In this document: one piece after another, positions 53,258 to 62,939 of the stretch | How positions within the stretch are numbered: position 1 is the stretch's first letter | Layout of the letters: every line of letters starts with the position of its first letter | DNA from: Pseudozobellia sp. WGM2 | GTDB taxonomy: Bacteria; Bacteroidota; Bacteroidia; Flavobacteriales; Flavobacteriaceae | Length of the DNA stretch: 64,000 bases | Direction: 5' to 3' | Assembly: GCF_017810075.1 (NCBI RefSeq) | Contig: NZ_JADNYK010000001.1 | Span: 434,001-498,000, forward strand | Program-made: the position numbers and the translations under genes | Notes under the pieces: model-generated | Told to the model about the DNA's origin: nothing | The model's input: only the letters and a program-made list of their open reading frames with translations | The model's database searches: none

Positions 53258-53429
53258 ATCTTTTATATTTTTAAACCATTGACGTAAATTTTGAATTACC
53301 GACTAGTTGGAAAATGTATTTTAACGAATACCTATGTATTTTATTTGTTTTAATTGAGGCTGTTGTAGTAATTTACTTTATTCGATATTGGTAAATTAAT
53401 TGCAATTTCAATTATCTTAAATAGACTGC

Positions 53430-55034
53430 ATGAGAAATATTGTAAGATGTACTGTTGCTTTTCTTTTAATTTTTAGTTGTTCACAATCAGATACCCATGT
53501 AATAGAAAATGAGCGGGCAATACATCTTCCAATTCTTACTACAGCCACTATTTCTGAAATAACACAGACTACAGCCACTTCCGGCGGAAAGATTACCGAC
53601 GACGGTGGAGCGGAAATTACTTCAAAAGGTGTATGCTGGAGCAAGACTGCGAACCCCACAATTTCTGACCTAAAGACCTCTGATGGTTCAGGTGATGGTG
53701 AATTTGATAGCGCTATTGTTAGCCTAGAGGCCGGTGAAGAATACTTTGTGCGCTCTTATGCAACTAATAGTCAAGGCACTTCTTATGGTAATGAATTAAT
53801 TTTCAAAACGTTGAATCCTGAAGTGGATGCTAAGGTATTTGAAGGAGATGTAGTTTTAACATCTCAGAAGGAGGTTGATGAATTTGGCGCTGAAAATTAC
53901 ACCAAAATAATAGGTTCTTTGGGGATTAGAGACAGCAATTCACCTACGACAATACAAGATTTATCGCCGTTAAATTCAATTAAAGAGATTACGTTAAATT
54001 TCCATATAGTAAATAATGACGCTTTAGTAAATATCGTTCAATTCTCTGAAATGACTTCTGTTTTAGGAGATTTTTTAATTTTAGATAACATAAACCTAAA
54101 ATCAATATCTGGATTCGACAATATTCGAGAAGTGGGGAAAAGCTTTAGAATATTGGGTAATTACAATGTTGAAACACTTGAGAACCATTTAAATATAGAG
54201 GCATTTAAAAAGTTGCAATCGATAAGTGGGGAGTTTACCCTGTCAAGAATTTTGAATACCGGAACATTTTTTGAGCTTGAGACGGTTGAAAGTAAAATAC
54301 TGATAGAGTACATTCAAAATATAGTAGACCTGTCTTTTATCCCCAAAATTAACAGCTTTAATTGGCATTTTCATTTATGGCAGAATGAAAATCTTGAGAA
54401 CATGTCAGGTCTTTCAGCAGAAATTAAATCGGTTAGAGGTGAGCTTTCGATTGGAGGAAACCCAAAACTTATGAATTTATCAGGACTCGAAAATATAGGT
54501 TTTATAGAAACATTACACATTTCAGATAACGCTGAATTGAACTCTTTAAACGGTTTTAATACAAGTGGTTTTACTGTAAATAATATTGAAATCTTTAGAA
54601 ATGCATCATTGGTTTCTCTAAATGGGTTGCAATTTATTACCGCAATAAGTGATGAATTACGCATTTCATCTAACGATAATTTAGAGGATATTTCTGCACT
54701 AGAGAACATCGCAGAAATTGGAGGTGAACAGTCACAAGGCGGTGTGAATATTAGTAGTAATAATAAACTCATTGAATTGAAAGGATTAGAAAATATACAC
54801 ACCATTAAAGGAGAGTTGTTTATTTATGGGAATAGCGGACTGAAAAATTTGAATAGTTTATCTGAACTTAGAAGTGTTTCAGGTGAAATCTTAATTTCAG
54901 AAAACGAAAAATTAGATGATTTTTGTGGACTTCAATTACTGTTAAATTCTGATTTAAATAATTCTTTTGATATTTCGGAAAATGCATATAATCCATCAGC
55001 TCAAGATATTCGTGATGGCAATTGTAAACCCTAA
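53430..55034 (+). CDS. Large lipoprotein with Fn3-like and receptor-L/leucine-rich-repeat-like domains
   Basis: A 534-residue predicted lipoprotein (lipobox ending LIFSC, Cys17). Residues about 38-125 form a fibronectin-III-like domain (GVCWSKTANPTISDLK, VSLEAGEEYFVRSYATNSQG). From about 140 onward come irregular leucine/asparagine-rich repeats, such as FDNIREVGKSFRILGNYN, LSGLENIGFIETLHISDN and LEDISALENIAEIGGEQ, typical of receptor-L-domain/LRR-like surface proteins. It is the largest gene in the segment bounded by the ychF direct repeats. Its codons look more AT-rich than neighbouring genes. The likely location is the cell surface; function is unknown. Confidence 0.82.
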   Translation: MRNIVRCTVAFLLIFSCSQSDTHVIENERAIHLPILTTATISEITQTTATSGGKITDDGGAEITSKGVCWSKTANPTISDLKTSDGSGDGEFDSAIVSLEAGEEYFVRSYATNSQGTSYGNELIFKTLNPEVDAKVFEGDVVLTSQKEVDEFGAENYTKIIGSLGIRDSNSPTTIQDLSPLNSIKEITLNFHIVNNDALVNIVQFSEMTSVLGDFLILDNINLKSISGFDNIREVGKSFRILGNYNVETLENHLNIEAFKKLQSISGEFTLSRILNTGTFFELETVESKILIEYIQNIVDLSFIPKINSFNWHFHLWQNENLENMSGLSAEIKSVRGELSIGGNPKLMNLSGLENIGFIETLHISDNAELNSLNGFNTSGFTVNNIEIFRNASLVSLNGLQFITAISDELRISSNDNLEDISALENIAEIGGEQSQGGVNISSNNKLIELKGLENIHTIKGELFIYGNSGLKNLNSLSELRSVSGEILISENEKLDDFCGLQLLLNSDLNNSFDISENAYNPSAQDIRDGNCKP

Positions 55035-55097
55035 AACTGCGAAACCCGAGAATGATACCATGCATTTTGAATGTAACGAATTTGAAACATCTAAAAT

Positions 55098-55391
55098 TTA
55101 TTTTTCGTAGATGCTTAGCTTATTTCGTAACAAACGCATTTTACTCTCCGTTTTACTAATTCTTTGCAGCATATAGTTTAGGGCATCGATTCCTTCTAAA
55201 TTGATGCCAAGCTCATGATATAGACGATTAATTCTTTCTATTTCCGAGATGTCATCCCTTCGAATATACGTTTCAGTTTCAATTTGTATGCATGCAATTA
55301 GATTATATTCTTGAAGTATACCAATAAATGAAATTTCAATTTCAGTTTGCTCACAAAATTGACGGACCAACATGTATTTATCAGAGTTCAT
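55098..55391 (-). CDS. cbpM: Chaperone modulator CbpM
   Basis: A 97-residue regulator of the DnaJ-like chaperone CbpA. It has the MerR-like helical layout: LVRQFCEQTEIEISFIGILQEYNLIA at the start, then IRRDDISEIERINRLYHELGINLEGID and a C-terminal coiled-coil helix LRNKLSIYEK. In E. coli CbpM binds and inhibits the CbpA J domain. Its ATG lies 1 bp after the stop of the cbpA stump, as expected for a cbpA-cbpM operon. Here, however, cbpA is truncated, so CbpM may be orphaned unless another copy exists. Confidence 0.87.
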   Translation of the reverse strand: MNSDKYMLVRQFCEQTEIEISFIGILQEYNLIACIQIETETYIRRDDISEIERINRLYHELGINLEGIDALNYMLQRISKTESKMRLLRNKLSIYEK

Positions 55392-55392
55392 A

Positions 55393-55510
55393 TTATCTTA
55401 GTTTTGAAAGCTCGGTTATAAGATCTTTCTCTTTTTTAGTAAGATTTTTAGGTAGATTTACTTTGTAGGGTATATAAAGATCACCAAACGCATCCTTTTT
55501 TTTATACTTT
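55393..55510 (-). pseudogene. cbpA: 3' stump of a cbpA/DnaJ-family gene
   Basis: Thirty-nine codons and a TAA remain, read on the minus strand. The translation [20 protein letters not shown] followed by KNLTKKEKDLITELSKLR is the end of the DnaJ/CbpA C-terminal substrate-binding domain. The J domain and the rest of the protein are missing: the reading frame runs straight into the ychF repeat copy at 55511. The stop abuts the cbpM start. This must be a broken gene, not a short natural one. Confidence 0.88.
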
Positions 55511-55612
55511 GGCAGTGAGGCCAAGGTGAAAGAAGCGGGTAAAATGCGCGTTGAGGGAAAGGAGTATATTGTAAAAGATGGTGATGTTATGCATTTTAGG
55601 TTTAATGTGTAA
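55511..55612 (+). repeat. Direct repeat copy B (detached ychF 3' end)
   Basis: An exact copy of the last 102 bp of ychF, in the same orientation 2355 bp downstream. It encodes the last 33 residues of YchF but has no start or upstream gene, so it is a pseudogene fragment. Copy B abuts the cbpA stump on the left and the EamA promoter region on the right. Confidence 0.95.
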
Positions 55613-55691
55613 GCCTTAAATAACGGGTTGAACTTCGTATTAAATTCTAAAAACGAATTTTCTTTACGGTGTGGAATGGTACTTTAGTTAG

Positions 55692-56585
55692 ATGTTTCAA
55701 AACACATCAGCAAAAGGTATCGGTGTAGTATTTGCGGTTTTAGGGGTAATTCTATTTTCTGCAAAAGCCGTCATGGTCAAATTGGCCTATACCTATAATG
55801 TGGATTATTTGACCTTGCTGTTATTTCGAATGCTGTTTGCATTGCCCTTCTATGCTCTGATAGCTTTGTTCACAAAACCAAAGTCATCTGAAAAAGCCAG
55901 TCTCAAAGATTATCTGTGGCTCATTCTCTTTGGGTTTTTAGGCTATTATTTAGCAAGTCTGTTCGATTTTATGGGCCTGCAATACATAAAAGCTGGGTTA
56001 GAACGAATTATTCTTTTCATATACCCCACGATAGTTGTGTTGCTTTCGTTCATTTTCTTTAAAAAGAAACTCACTCGAAATCAGTTTTTGGCCATTCTTA
56101 TTACTTACCTAGGTGTGTTGGTTACTTTTTGGGACGAAATCGGGCTTTCTGGAGAAGCTGTTTATCTGGGCGGTTTTCTGATTTTTATGAGCGCCTTGAC
56201 TTATGCAGCGTATTTGGTGGGTAGCGGATGGTTGATTCCCAAATTTGGGGTGCTTCGCTTTACTTCGTTTGCTATGATAGTTTCAACTGTATGTGTGCTG
56301 CTTCACTACTTTTTAGTCTCTGATGGTGACTTGTTTAACTATCCTAAAGAGGTGTATTATTTAGGATTGGCCATGGCGCTATTCTCAACTCTGTTGCCTT
56401 CATTTCTAGTCTCAGAAGCAATAAATAGATTGGGTGCGTCCACATTTTCTATATTCGGAAGTCTTGGCCCTATTTCCACAATTGTTTTGGCATTTTTCTT
56501 TTTAGATGAACGCATTACCTACTTACAGATTTTCGGAATGGTAATCGTGATTTTTGGTGTAATGTTGGTGTCAAAAAAGAAATGA
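55692..56585 (+). CDS. EamA/DMT-family transporter
   Basis: A 297-residue membrane protein with ten predicted helices in two EamA repeats, at about 10-140 and 152-295. Typical patterns are LTLLLFRMLFALPFYAL, LKDYLWLILFGFLGYY, GLERIILFIYPTIVVLLSF, and in the second repeat FSTLLPSFLVSEAINRLGAS and GSLGPISTIVLAFFFLDERI. DMT proteins export or import small metabolites such as amino acids or nucleotides; the substrate is unknown. It begins 79 bp after the ychF repeat copy B. Confidence 0.9.
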   Translation: MFQNTSAKGIGVVFAVLGVILFSAKAVMVKLAYTYNVDYLTLLLFRMLFALPFYALIALFTKPKSSEKASLKDYLWLILFGFLGYYLASLFDFMGLQYIKAGLERIILFIYPTIVVLLSFIFFKKKLTRNQFLAILITYLGVLVTFWDEIGLSGEAVYLGGFLIFMSALTYAAYLVGSGWLIPKFGVLRFTSFAMIVSTVCVLLHYFLVSDGDLFNYPKEVYYLGLAMALFSTLLPSFLVSEAINRLGASTFSIFGSLGPISTIVLAFFFLDERITYLQIFGMVIVIFGVMLVSKKK

Positions 56586-56741
56586 TATTATAGGTTATTT
56601 ATTGCAGCAGGATTTTAATGGAGTCTTGGCTGTATCTGCCGCCACTGTTAACCTATTTGTTAATTACTTTAACAATTTGGTGTTTTATCTTTTTAAATGT
56701 CGTATTATCTTTAGCGGTACTATTCGATTAAACCCCATTTT

Positions 56742-58604
56742 ATGTCCACCAACTCTCAATATACCGAAGATAACATCCGCTCATTAGATTGGAAGGAACA
56801 TATTAGACTTAGGCCTGGTATGTATATCGGTAAATTAGGTGATGGTTCCTCTGCAGATGATGGTATTTATATCCTATTAAAAGAAACATTGGATAACTGT
56901 ATCGATGAGTTCGTCATGGGTGCAGGTAAGACCATCGAAATTTCAATTCAGGGCGAACGTGTCATCGTTCGTGATTATGGTCGAGGTATTCCGCTCGGTA
57001 AAGTGGTCGATGTGGTCTCGAAAATGAATACCGGTGGTAAATATGATACCCGGGCATTTAAAAAGTCGGTGGGTCTGAATGGTGTCGGTACCAAGGCAGT
57101 AAACGCACTTTCCAGTTATTTTCGAGTAGAAAGTACACGTGATGGAAAATCGAAATCGGCAGAGTTTGAGACGGGCGAGCTTGTAAATGAAGAGTTTTTG
57201 GAAGAAACCACTCGTCGAAGGGGAACTAAGGTTTCCTTTATTCCAGACGAGGCTATTTTTAAAAAATATAAGTTTCGCAATGAGTATATAGAACGAATGT
57301 TAAAGAACTATGTGTATCTCAACCCGGGATTGACCATAGTTTTTAACGGGGAAAAGTTCTATTCTGAAAACGGACTCAAAGATTTACTGGAGGATAACAA
57401 TAATGCAGAAGACCTGCTTTATCCGGTTATCCACTTAAAAGGAGAAGACATAGAAGTAGCTCTAACTCACAGTAAGACACAGTATAGCGAAGAATACCAT
57501 TCTTTCGTTAACGGTCAGCACACCACACAGGGCGGTACACATCAAGCCGCTTTTCGAGAAGCTATCGTTAAAACGGTACGTGATTTTTACAATAAAAACT
57601 ATGATGCTTCCGATATTAGAAAATCGATAATTTCGGCCATTTCTATAAAGGTGATGGAGCCTGTTTTTGAAAGTCAGACAAAGACTAAACTCGGTTCGAC
57701 CGATATGGGGGGAGATTTTCCTACGGTTCGAACTTATATCAATGATTTCGTAGGTAAACATCTTGATAATTATTTGCATAAAAATCAGGAAACGGCAGAT
57801 AAATTACAGCGTAAGGTTATCATGGCCGAAAAAGAGCGAAAAGAATTGTCCGGTATACGTAAACTCGCTCGCGACCGTGCCAAGAAGGCTAATTTGCACA
57901 ACAAAAAATTACGCGATTGTCGAGTGCATCTAGGTGATATGAAAAATGATAGGCGCTTAGAGAGCACCTTGTTCATTACTGAGGGTGACTCCGCCTCTGG
58001 TTCGATTACCAAATCACGCGATGTTAACACCCAGGCCGTATTCAGTCTTAGAGGTAAGCCGTTGAATTCGTACGGTATGAGTAAAAAAATCGTTTATGAA
58101 AACGAAGAATTCAATTTGCTTCAGGCTGCGTTGAATATCGAAGAGTCGATGGAAGATTTGCGATATAACAATATTGTAATAGCCACAGATGCCGATGTTG
58201 ATGGTATGCATATTCGCCTATTACTAATTACTTTCTTTTTGCAGTTTTTTCCGGAGTTGATCAAAGAAGGACACCTTTACATTTTGCAAACTCCATTATT
58301 CAGGGTGCGAAATAAAAAGGAGACTATCTATTGTTATAGTGATGAGGAACGCCGGCGCGCCATTCAAAAGCTGACGGGCAAACCGGAAATAACTCGATTT
58401 AAGGGATTGGGTGAAATTTCCCCTGACGAGTTTCAACACTTTATCGGCGATGATATTAGACTTGAGCCGGTAATGCTTGATAAGGCAATGTCTATAGAGC
58501 AATTGCTTAAATTTTATATGGGAAAAAACACCCCTGATAGGCAGGAATTCATTATTGAAAACCTTAAAGTAGAAGTAGACTTAGTAGAAGAAAACCAATT
58601 ATAA
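56742..58604 (+). CDS. parE: DNA topoisomerase IV subunit B (ParE/GyrB type)
   Basis: A 620-residue type IIA topoisomerase ATPase subunit. GHKL motifs are present ([43 protein letters not shown]), as is the transducer, and the TOPRIM region [21 protein letters not shown] with [13 protein letters not shown]. The N-terminal [24 protein letters not shown] is typical of ParE in Bacteroidota. The partner ParC gene starts 25 bp downstream, which supports topoisomerase IV. Confidence 0.95.
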   Translation: MSTNSQYTEDNIRSLDWKEHIRLRPGMYIGKLGDGSSADDGIYILLKETLDNCIDEFVMGAGKTIEISIQGERVIVRDYGRGIPLGKVVDVVSKMNTGGKYDTRAFKKSVGLNGVGTKAVNALSSYFRVESTRDGKSKSAEFETGELVNEEFLEETTRRRGTKVSFIPDEAIFKKYKFRNEYIERMLKNYVYLNPGLTIVFNGEKFYSENGLKDLLEDNNNAEDLLYPVIHLKGEDIEVALTHSKTQYSEEYHSFVNGQHTTQGGTHQAAFREAIVKTVRDFYNKNYDASDIRKSIISAISIKVMEPVFESQTKTKLGSTDMGGDFPTVRTYINDFVGKHLDNYLHKNQETADKLQRKVIMAEKERKELSGIRKLARDRAKKANLHNKKLRDCRVHLGDMKNDRRLESTLFITEGDSASGSITKSRDVNTQAVFSLRGKPLNSYGMSKKIVYENEEFNLLQAALNIEESMEDLRYNNIVIATDADVDGMHIRLLLITFFLQFFPELIKEGHLYILQTPLFRVRNKKETIYCYSDEERRRAIQKLTGKPEITRFKGLGEISPDEFQHFIGDDIRLEPVMLDKAMSIEQLLKFYMGKNTPDRQEFIIENLKVEVDLVEENQL

Positions 58605-58629
58605 ACCATAGAGATACGTATATTTCTGA

Positions 58630-61362
58630 ATGGAAGAAAATGACGACTTGAACGAAGCTGAAGACCAGAATTTACCACAAGATGGGCAAGGTCTTTCAGA
58701 AAATGAGCCAGAACAAAATAGCGAAGAATCACCTCAAGATGAAGCCCTGACCCGAGTAACGGGCATGTACAAAGATTGGTTTTTAGATTATGCTTCCTAT
58801 GTTATTCTTGAGCGGGCGGTGCCCGCCATTGAAGACGGTTTTAAGCCGGTTCAAAGGCGTATCATGCATTCGCTAAAAGATTTAGATGACGGGCGTTATA
58901 ACAAAGTTGCTAATGTGGTCGGGCATACTATGCAGTATCACCCACATGGTGATGCCAGTATTGCCGACGCCATGGTGCAAATCGGTCAAAAAGATTTATT
59001 GATAGATACCCAAGGTAACTGGGGTAATATACTAACAGGTGACAGTGCAGCGGCATCGCGATATATAGAGGCTAGGCTCTCAAAATTTGCGTTGGAAGTC
59101 GTTTTTAGTCCTAAAATCACCGAATGGCAACTGTCCTACGACGGTAGAAAGAAAGAACCTGTAAATCTTCCGGTTAAATTCCCGTTACTCTTAGCACAAG
59201 GGGCAGAGGGTATCGCTGTAGGGCTTTCTACCAAAGTAATGCCGCACAACTTTATTGAATTGATTGAAGCCTCTATCAAGCATTTGGAGGGAAAGCGGTT
59301 TAAGCTGTTTCCTGATTTTCCGACAGCGGGCATTATTGATGTATCCAATTATAACGATGGTCTTCGAGGCGGTAAGATTCGTGCAAGGGCAAGAATATCC
59401 CAACACAGTAAATCGACCTTGGTTATCACAGAGATACCTTATGGTACCAATACTTCTTCTTTAATAGATTCAATTCTCAAGGCTAATGATAAAGGGAAGA
59501 TAAAAATCAAGAAAATTGAGGATAATACAGCTGCAGAAGTTGAGATTTTAGTCCACCTACCACCCGGTATTTCTCCAGATAAAACGATTGATGCGCTTTA
59601 CGCCTTTACGGCATGTGAAACCTCTATTTCTCCTTTGGGCTGTATCATTGAAGATAACAAACCTCTTTTCATAGGTGTCAGCGAAATGCTTCGCCGTTCG
59701 ACCGATGCTACTGTTGAGTTATTGAAGCAAGAGCTTGAAATACAGTTGGGTGAGCTGGAAGAACAATGGCATTTTGCTTCATTGGAGCGAATTTTCATTG
59801 AAAATAGAATTTATCGCGATATAGAGGAGCAAGAGACCTGGGAAGGTGTTATTGATGCGATTGATAAAGGACTAAAGCCTTTTACCAAGCATTTGAGAAG
59901 AGCTGTAACTGAAGATGATATTGTGCGCCTGACGGAGATTCGTATCAAACGAATTTCAAAATTTGATTTAGATAAAGCTCAGGAGCATTTAGATAACCTA
60001 GAGAAGAAGATCGCAGAAGTAAAATACCACCTTGAAAATCTGGTTGCGTATGCTATAGATTACTTTAAAAATCTAAAAGATAAATACGGGAAGGGGAGAG
60101 AGCGAAAATCAGAGATTCGATTGTTCGAAGACATTGAGGCTACGAAAGTTGTGATTCGTAATACGAAGCTTTACGTTAATCGTGAAGAAGGTTTTGTGGG
60201 TACCTCTTTAAAGCGCGATGAGTATGTAACCGATTGTAGTGATATCGACGATATTATAGCCTTTACCAGAGAAGGCAAAATGATGGTTTTTAAGGTCGAT
60301 TCAAAAACTTTTGTTGGTAAAGGAATCATTTATGTGGCGGTCTTCAAGAAGAAAGATAAACGTACCGTCTATAATATGATTTATCGTGATGGTAAAGGGG
60401 GTGCGACCTATATCAAGCGCTTTAGCGTAACGAGCATTACCAGAGATAAATTATACGATATAGGGCAAGGAAAGGCCGGTGCAATGGTTTATTATTTTTC
60501 TGGCAACCCCAATGGCGAGGCCGAGGTGGTCACGGTGAACCTGAGGCATGTCGGCAGTATTAAAAAGCTTAAGTGGGATATTGATTTTGCGGATGTCTTA
60601 ATTAAAGGGCGGGGCACAAAGGGCAATATTGTTACCAAATATTCCGTAAAGCGTGTAGAATTAAAGGAAAAAGGGCTTTCTACCTTAAAACCGCGAAAAC
60701 TTTGGTTCGATGAGACTGTAAGGCGTTTGAATATTGACGACAGGGGTGAGTTTATGGGTGAGTTTACCAGTGAAGACCGACTGTTGATCGTAAACCAGAA
60801 AGGTCAAGTGAAAACGGTTATCCCTGAACTTACTTTGCATTTTGATGATGATATTATCGTTCTTGAGAAATGGATACCCAAAAAACCGTTATCATTGATT
60901 TATTGGGAAGGTGAGAAAGAGTTGTACTACGTAAAGCGCTTCTTGATAGATAATGCGGATAAAGAAGAAAATGTTCTTACCGACCATGCAAAATCTCACA
61001 TAGAAATCATATCAACCGATTATAGGCCACAGGTTGAAGTGGTGTTTGCCAAGAAGCGAGGGCAAGACAGAAAAGAGAATTGGATCATCGATTTAGAAGA
61101 ATTCATTTCAGTTAAGGGTATTACTGCTATGGGAAATCAACTCACAAAGGAGAAGGTTCTCGAAATCAATTTATTGGAATCGCTTCCCTACAACGAGCCC
61201 GATCCAATAGAGCCGGAAGACATAGAAGTGGTGGATGGCCAAAAAATCGGTACGTCAGATTCAACATCAAGCGAAACTCCAAAAACTTCCGACAATACAC
61301 CAAATAACAATTTTTCAGCCGAAGATGACGATAGTGAAGGTCAAACTACCTTATTTGATTAA
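58630..61362 (+). CDS. parC: DNA topoisomerase IV subunit A
   Basis: A 910-residue cleavage subunit. The winged-helix tower carries QRRIMHSLKDLDDGRYNKVA and the catalytic Tyr145 in AAASRYIEARLS. A long N-terminal acidic extension (1-40) and an acidic C-terminal tail (about 860-905) flank the domain. The C-terminal beta-pinwheel strands follow after residue 500 (VGTSLKRDEYVTDCSDIDDI and similar), longer than in many ParC proteins. It is co-transcribed with parE, and its stop precedes the mscL gene by 3 bp. Confidence 0.95.
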   Translation: MEENDDLNEAEDQNLPQDGQGLSENEPEQNSEESPQDEALTRVTGMYKDWFLDYASYVILERAVPAIEDGFKPVQRRIMHSLKDLDDGRYNKVANVVGHTMQYHPHGDASIADAMVQIGQKDLLIDTQGNWGNILTGDSAAASRYIEARLSKFALEVVFSPKITEWQLSYDGRKKEPVNLPVKFPLLLAQGAEGIAVGLSTKVMPHNFIELIEASIKHLEGKRFKLFPDFPTAGIIDVSNYNDGLRGGKIRARARISQHSKSTLVITEIPYGTNTSSLIDSILKANDKGKIKIKKIEDNTAAEVEILVHLPPGISPDKTIDALYAFTACETSISPLGCIIEDNKPLFIGVSEMLRRSTDATVELLKQELEIQLGELEEQWHFASLERIFIENRIYRDIEEQETWEGVIDAIDKGLKPFTKHLRRAVTEDDIVRLTEIRIKRISKFDLDKAQEHLDNLEKKIAEVKYHLENLVAYAIDYFKNLKDKYGKGRERKSEIRLFEDIEATKVVIRNTKLYVNREEGFVGTSLKRDEYVTDCSDIDDIIAFTREGKMMVFKVDSKTFVGKGIIYVAVFKKKDKRTVYNMIYRDGKGGATYIKRFSVTSITRDKLYDIGQGKAGAMVYYFSGNPNGEAEVVTVNLRHVGSIKKLKWDIDFADVLIKGRGTKGNIVTKYSVKRVELKEKGLSTLKPRKLWFDETVRRLNIDDRGEFMGEFTSEDRLLIVNQKGQVKTVIPELTLHFDDDIIVLEKWIPKKPLSLIYWEGEKELYYVKRFLIDNADKEENVLTDHAKSHIEIISTDYRPQVEVVFAKKRGQDRKENWIIDLEEFISVKGITAMGNQLTKEKVLEINLLESLPYNEPDPIEPEDIEVVDGQKIGTSDSTSSETPKTSDNTPNNNFSAEDDDSEGQTTLFD

Positions 61363-61365
61363 AGA

Positions 61366-61797
61366 ATGAGAAATTTTTACCAAGAGTTCAAGAATTTTGC
61401 AATCAAAGGAAATATGATTGATATGGCCATAGGTATCATTATTGGTACGGCCTTTAACAATGTCATAAATACTTTGGTAAAGAAAGTGATTATGCCTCCG
61501 CTTTCTATGTTGACCGACGATGTTAACTTGTCAAATAGAAAATATATTCTTCGGGAGGCCTCTGAAGACTTAGAGGAAGTAGCCATCGGTTACGGGGAGA
61601 TGTTTGAAGTATTAATTGACTTTTTAATCATTGCCCTCACGATATTTATAGTGGTCAGGGGTATAAATAGGTTTAAATCAAGAGCTGAAGACCCTGAGGA
61701 CCAAGCGGTTGAAACCCCGAAAAATATAGAGCTTTTGTCAAATTTAGAAAGATTGATGAAAGAACAGAATGATTTATTGCGAGAATCAAAAAAGTAA
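61366..61797 (+). CDS. mscL: Large-conductance mechanosensitive channel
   Basis: A 143-residue MscL with two membrane helices: the first in FAIKGNMIDMAIGIIIGTAFNNVINTLV and the second in YGEMFEVLIDFLIIALTIFIVV. The periplasmic loop between them is short and has the MPPLSMLTDD start. The C-terminal helix LLSNLERLMKEQNDLLRE closes the protein. It protects the cell from hypo-osmotic shock. The ATG is 3 bp after the parC stop, so it is co-transcribed with parEC. Confidence 0.93.
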   Translation: MRNFYQEFKNFAIKGNMIDMAIGIIIGTAFNNVINTLVKKVIMPPLSMLTDDVNLSNRKYILREASEDLEEVAIGYGEMFEVLIDFLIIALTIFIVVRGINRFKSRAEDPEDQAVETPKNIELLSNLERLMKEQNDLLRESKK

Positions 61798-61907
61798 TTG
61801 CGGCTTTAGCAATCGATTTTAATTATCGCATTATCGAGCTATAATTGGTTAGCAAATTGTCTACAAACTCGTAATATCACTATCTTAGCGCAAACACTAA
61901 AAATTAT

Positions 61908-62864
61908 ATGGAGTTTACTAATCCCTTAGTTTATGGGGTCCCTTGTTTCATTGCCTTTATTTTACTAGAGTTAACTTACAGCAAAACGCACGGTCATGAC
62001 GACCTTTATGTATGGAAAGACCTTATGGCCAGTGGAGCCATGGGAATAGGGTCCGCGATTTTAGGTCCGTTAATCAAGATTACGGTATTGATTGTGGTTT
62101 TTGAGGTTACTTACGAATTTTTTAATCCTATGGTAGATGGGGTTAGAACCAACATAATGGGCTATGAATCTTTTGGTTATGCCTGGTACGTTTGGTTGCT
62201 ATGTCAATTGGCCGATGACTTTACTTATTATTGGTTTCATAGGGCGAACCATGAAATACGTATTCTATGGGCTGCACACATTGTGCATCACTCTTCTGAT
62301 AATTTTAATTTAGGAACAGCCGTTCGTAATGGGTGGTTCACCTTATTGTATAAGCCGTTCTTTTATATGTGGATGCCTGCAATCGGCTTTCCGGTCGAAA
62401 TGGTGGTGGTCTGTTTAGCGATTGAATCTTTTTGGCAATTTCAACTACACTCCCTTTACGTTCCCAAAATGGGTTTTATAGAAAAAATATTCAACACCCA
62501 CACGATGCATCAAGTGCATCATTCTCAAAATGTAGAATATCTAGATAAGAACCATGGGGGTTTCTTAAATATCTTCGATAAGATATTCGGTACTTGGAAA
62601 GAGCTTGACGATGATGTAGAGGTTAAATTTGGAGTGATTCATGCTCCAGATTCTTACAATCCTATTGTCATACTTACACATGAGTTTAAAGACATTTGGG
62701 CAGATGTGAAGAAGGTCGATAAATTTTCACACAAACTGATGTATATATTTGGCCCTCCAGGATGGAGTCACGATGGGAGTACGATGACAGTAAAACAACA
62801 GCAACGTTTGTTCAAGAAGCAGAAGGCAAATAACCCTGAAGCGGTTTTTAGCAGGCCTAATTAA
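61908..62864 (+). CDS. Sterol desaturase/fatty acid hydroxylase-superfamily protein
   Basis: A 318-residue membrane di-iron protein. His motifs are FHRANHEIRILWAAHIVHHSS, FHL-like SFWQFQLHSLYV and HTMHQVHHSQNVEYLDKNHGG. Several helices lie before and between them. It matches the plain fatty acid hydroxylase type of the superfamily in flavobacteria, which modifies lipids or carotenoid-like molecules; the exact reaction is unknown. It is a different subfamily from the protein at 42951, sharing only the His motifs. A strong bidirectional terminator follows. Confidence 0.87.
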   Translation: MEFTNPLVYGVPCFIAFILLELTYSKTHGHDDLYVWKDLMASGAMGIGSAILGPLIKITVLIVVFEVTYEFFNPMVDGVRTNIMGYESFGYAWYVWLLCQLADDFTYYWFHRANHEIRILWAAHIVHHSSDNFNLGTAVRNGWFTLLYKPFFYMWMPAIGFPVEMVVVCLAIESFWQFQLHSLYVPKMGFIEKIFNTHTMHQVHHSQNVEYLDKNHGGFLNIFDKIFGTWKELDDDVEVKFGVIHAPDSYNPIVILTHEFKDIWADVKKVDKFSHKLMYIFGPPGWSHDGSTMTVKQQQRLFKKQKANNPEAVFSRPN

Positions 62865-62878
62865 ATTTTAAAACATGC

Positions 62879-62915
62879 AAAAGAGCCTCGTATTGATTAA
62901 ATACGAGGCTCTTTT
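62879..62915. terminator. Bidirectional terminator
   Basis: A 16-bp perfect stem, aaaagagcctcgtatt with aatacgaggctctttt, closes on a 5-nt loop. It has a T-run on either strand and separates the convergent hydroxylase and TerC genes. Confidence 0.85.
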
Positions 62916-62939
62916 GTATATCAAAATAAATATTATAAG

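Noticed and set aside
42951-62864. The two sterol desaturase-family genes as a recent duplication
   Set aside because: They share only the His-cluster motifs; lengths, helix layout and the rest of the sequence differ, so they are separate subfamilies.
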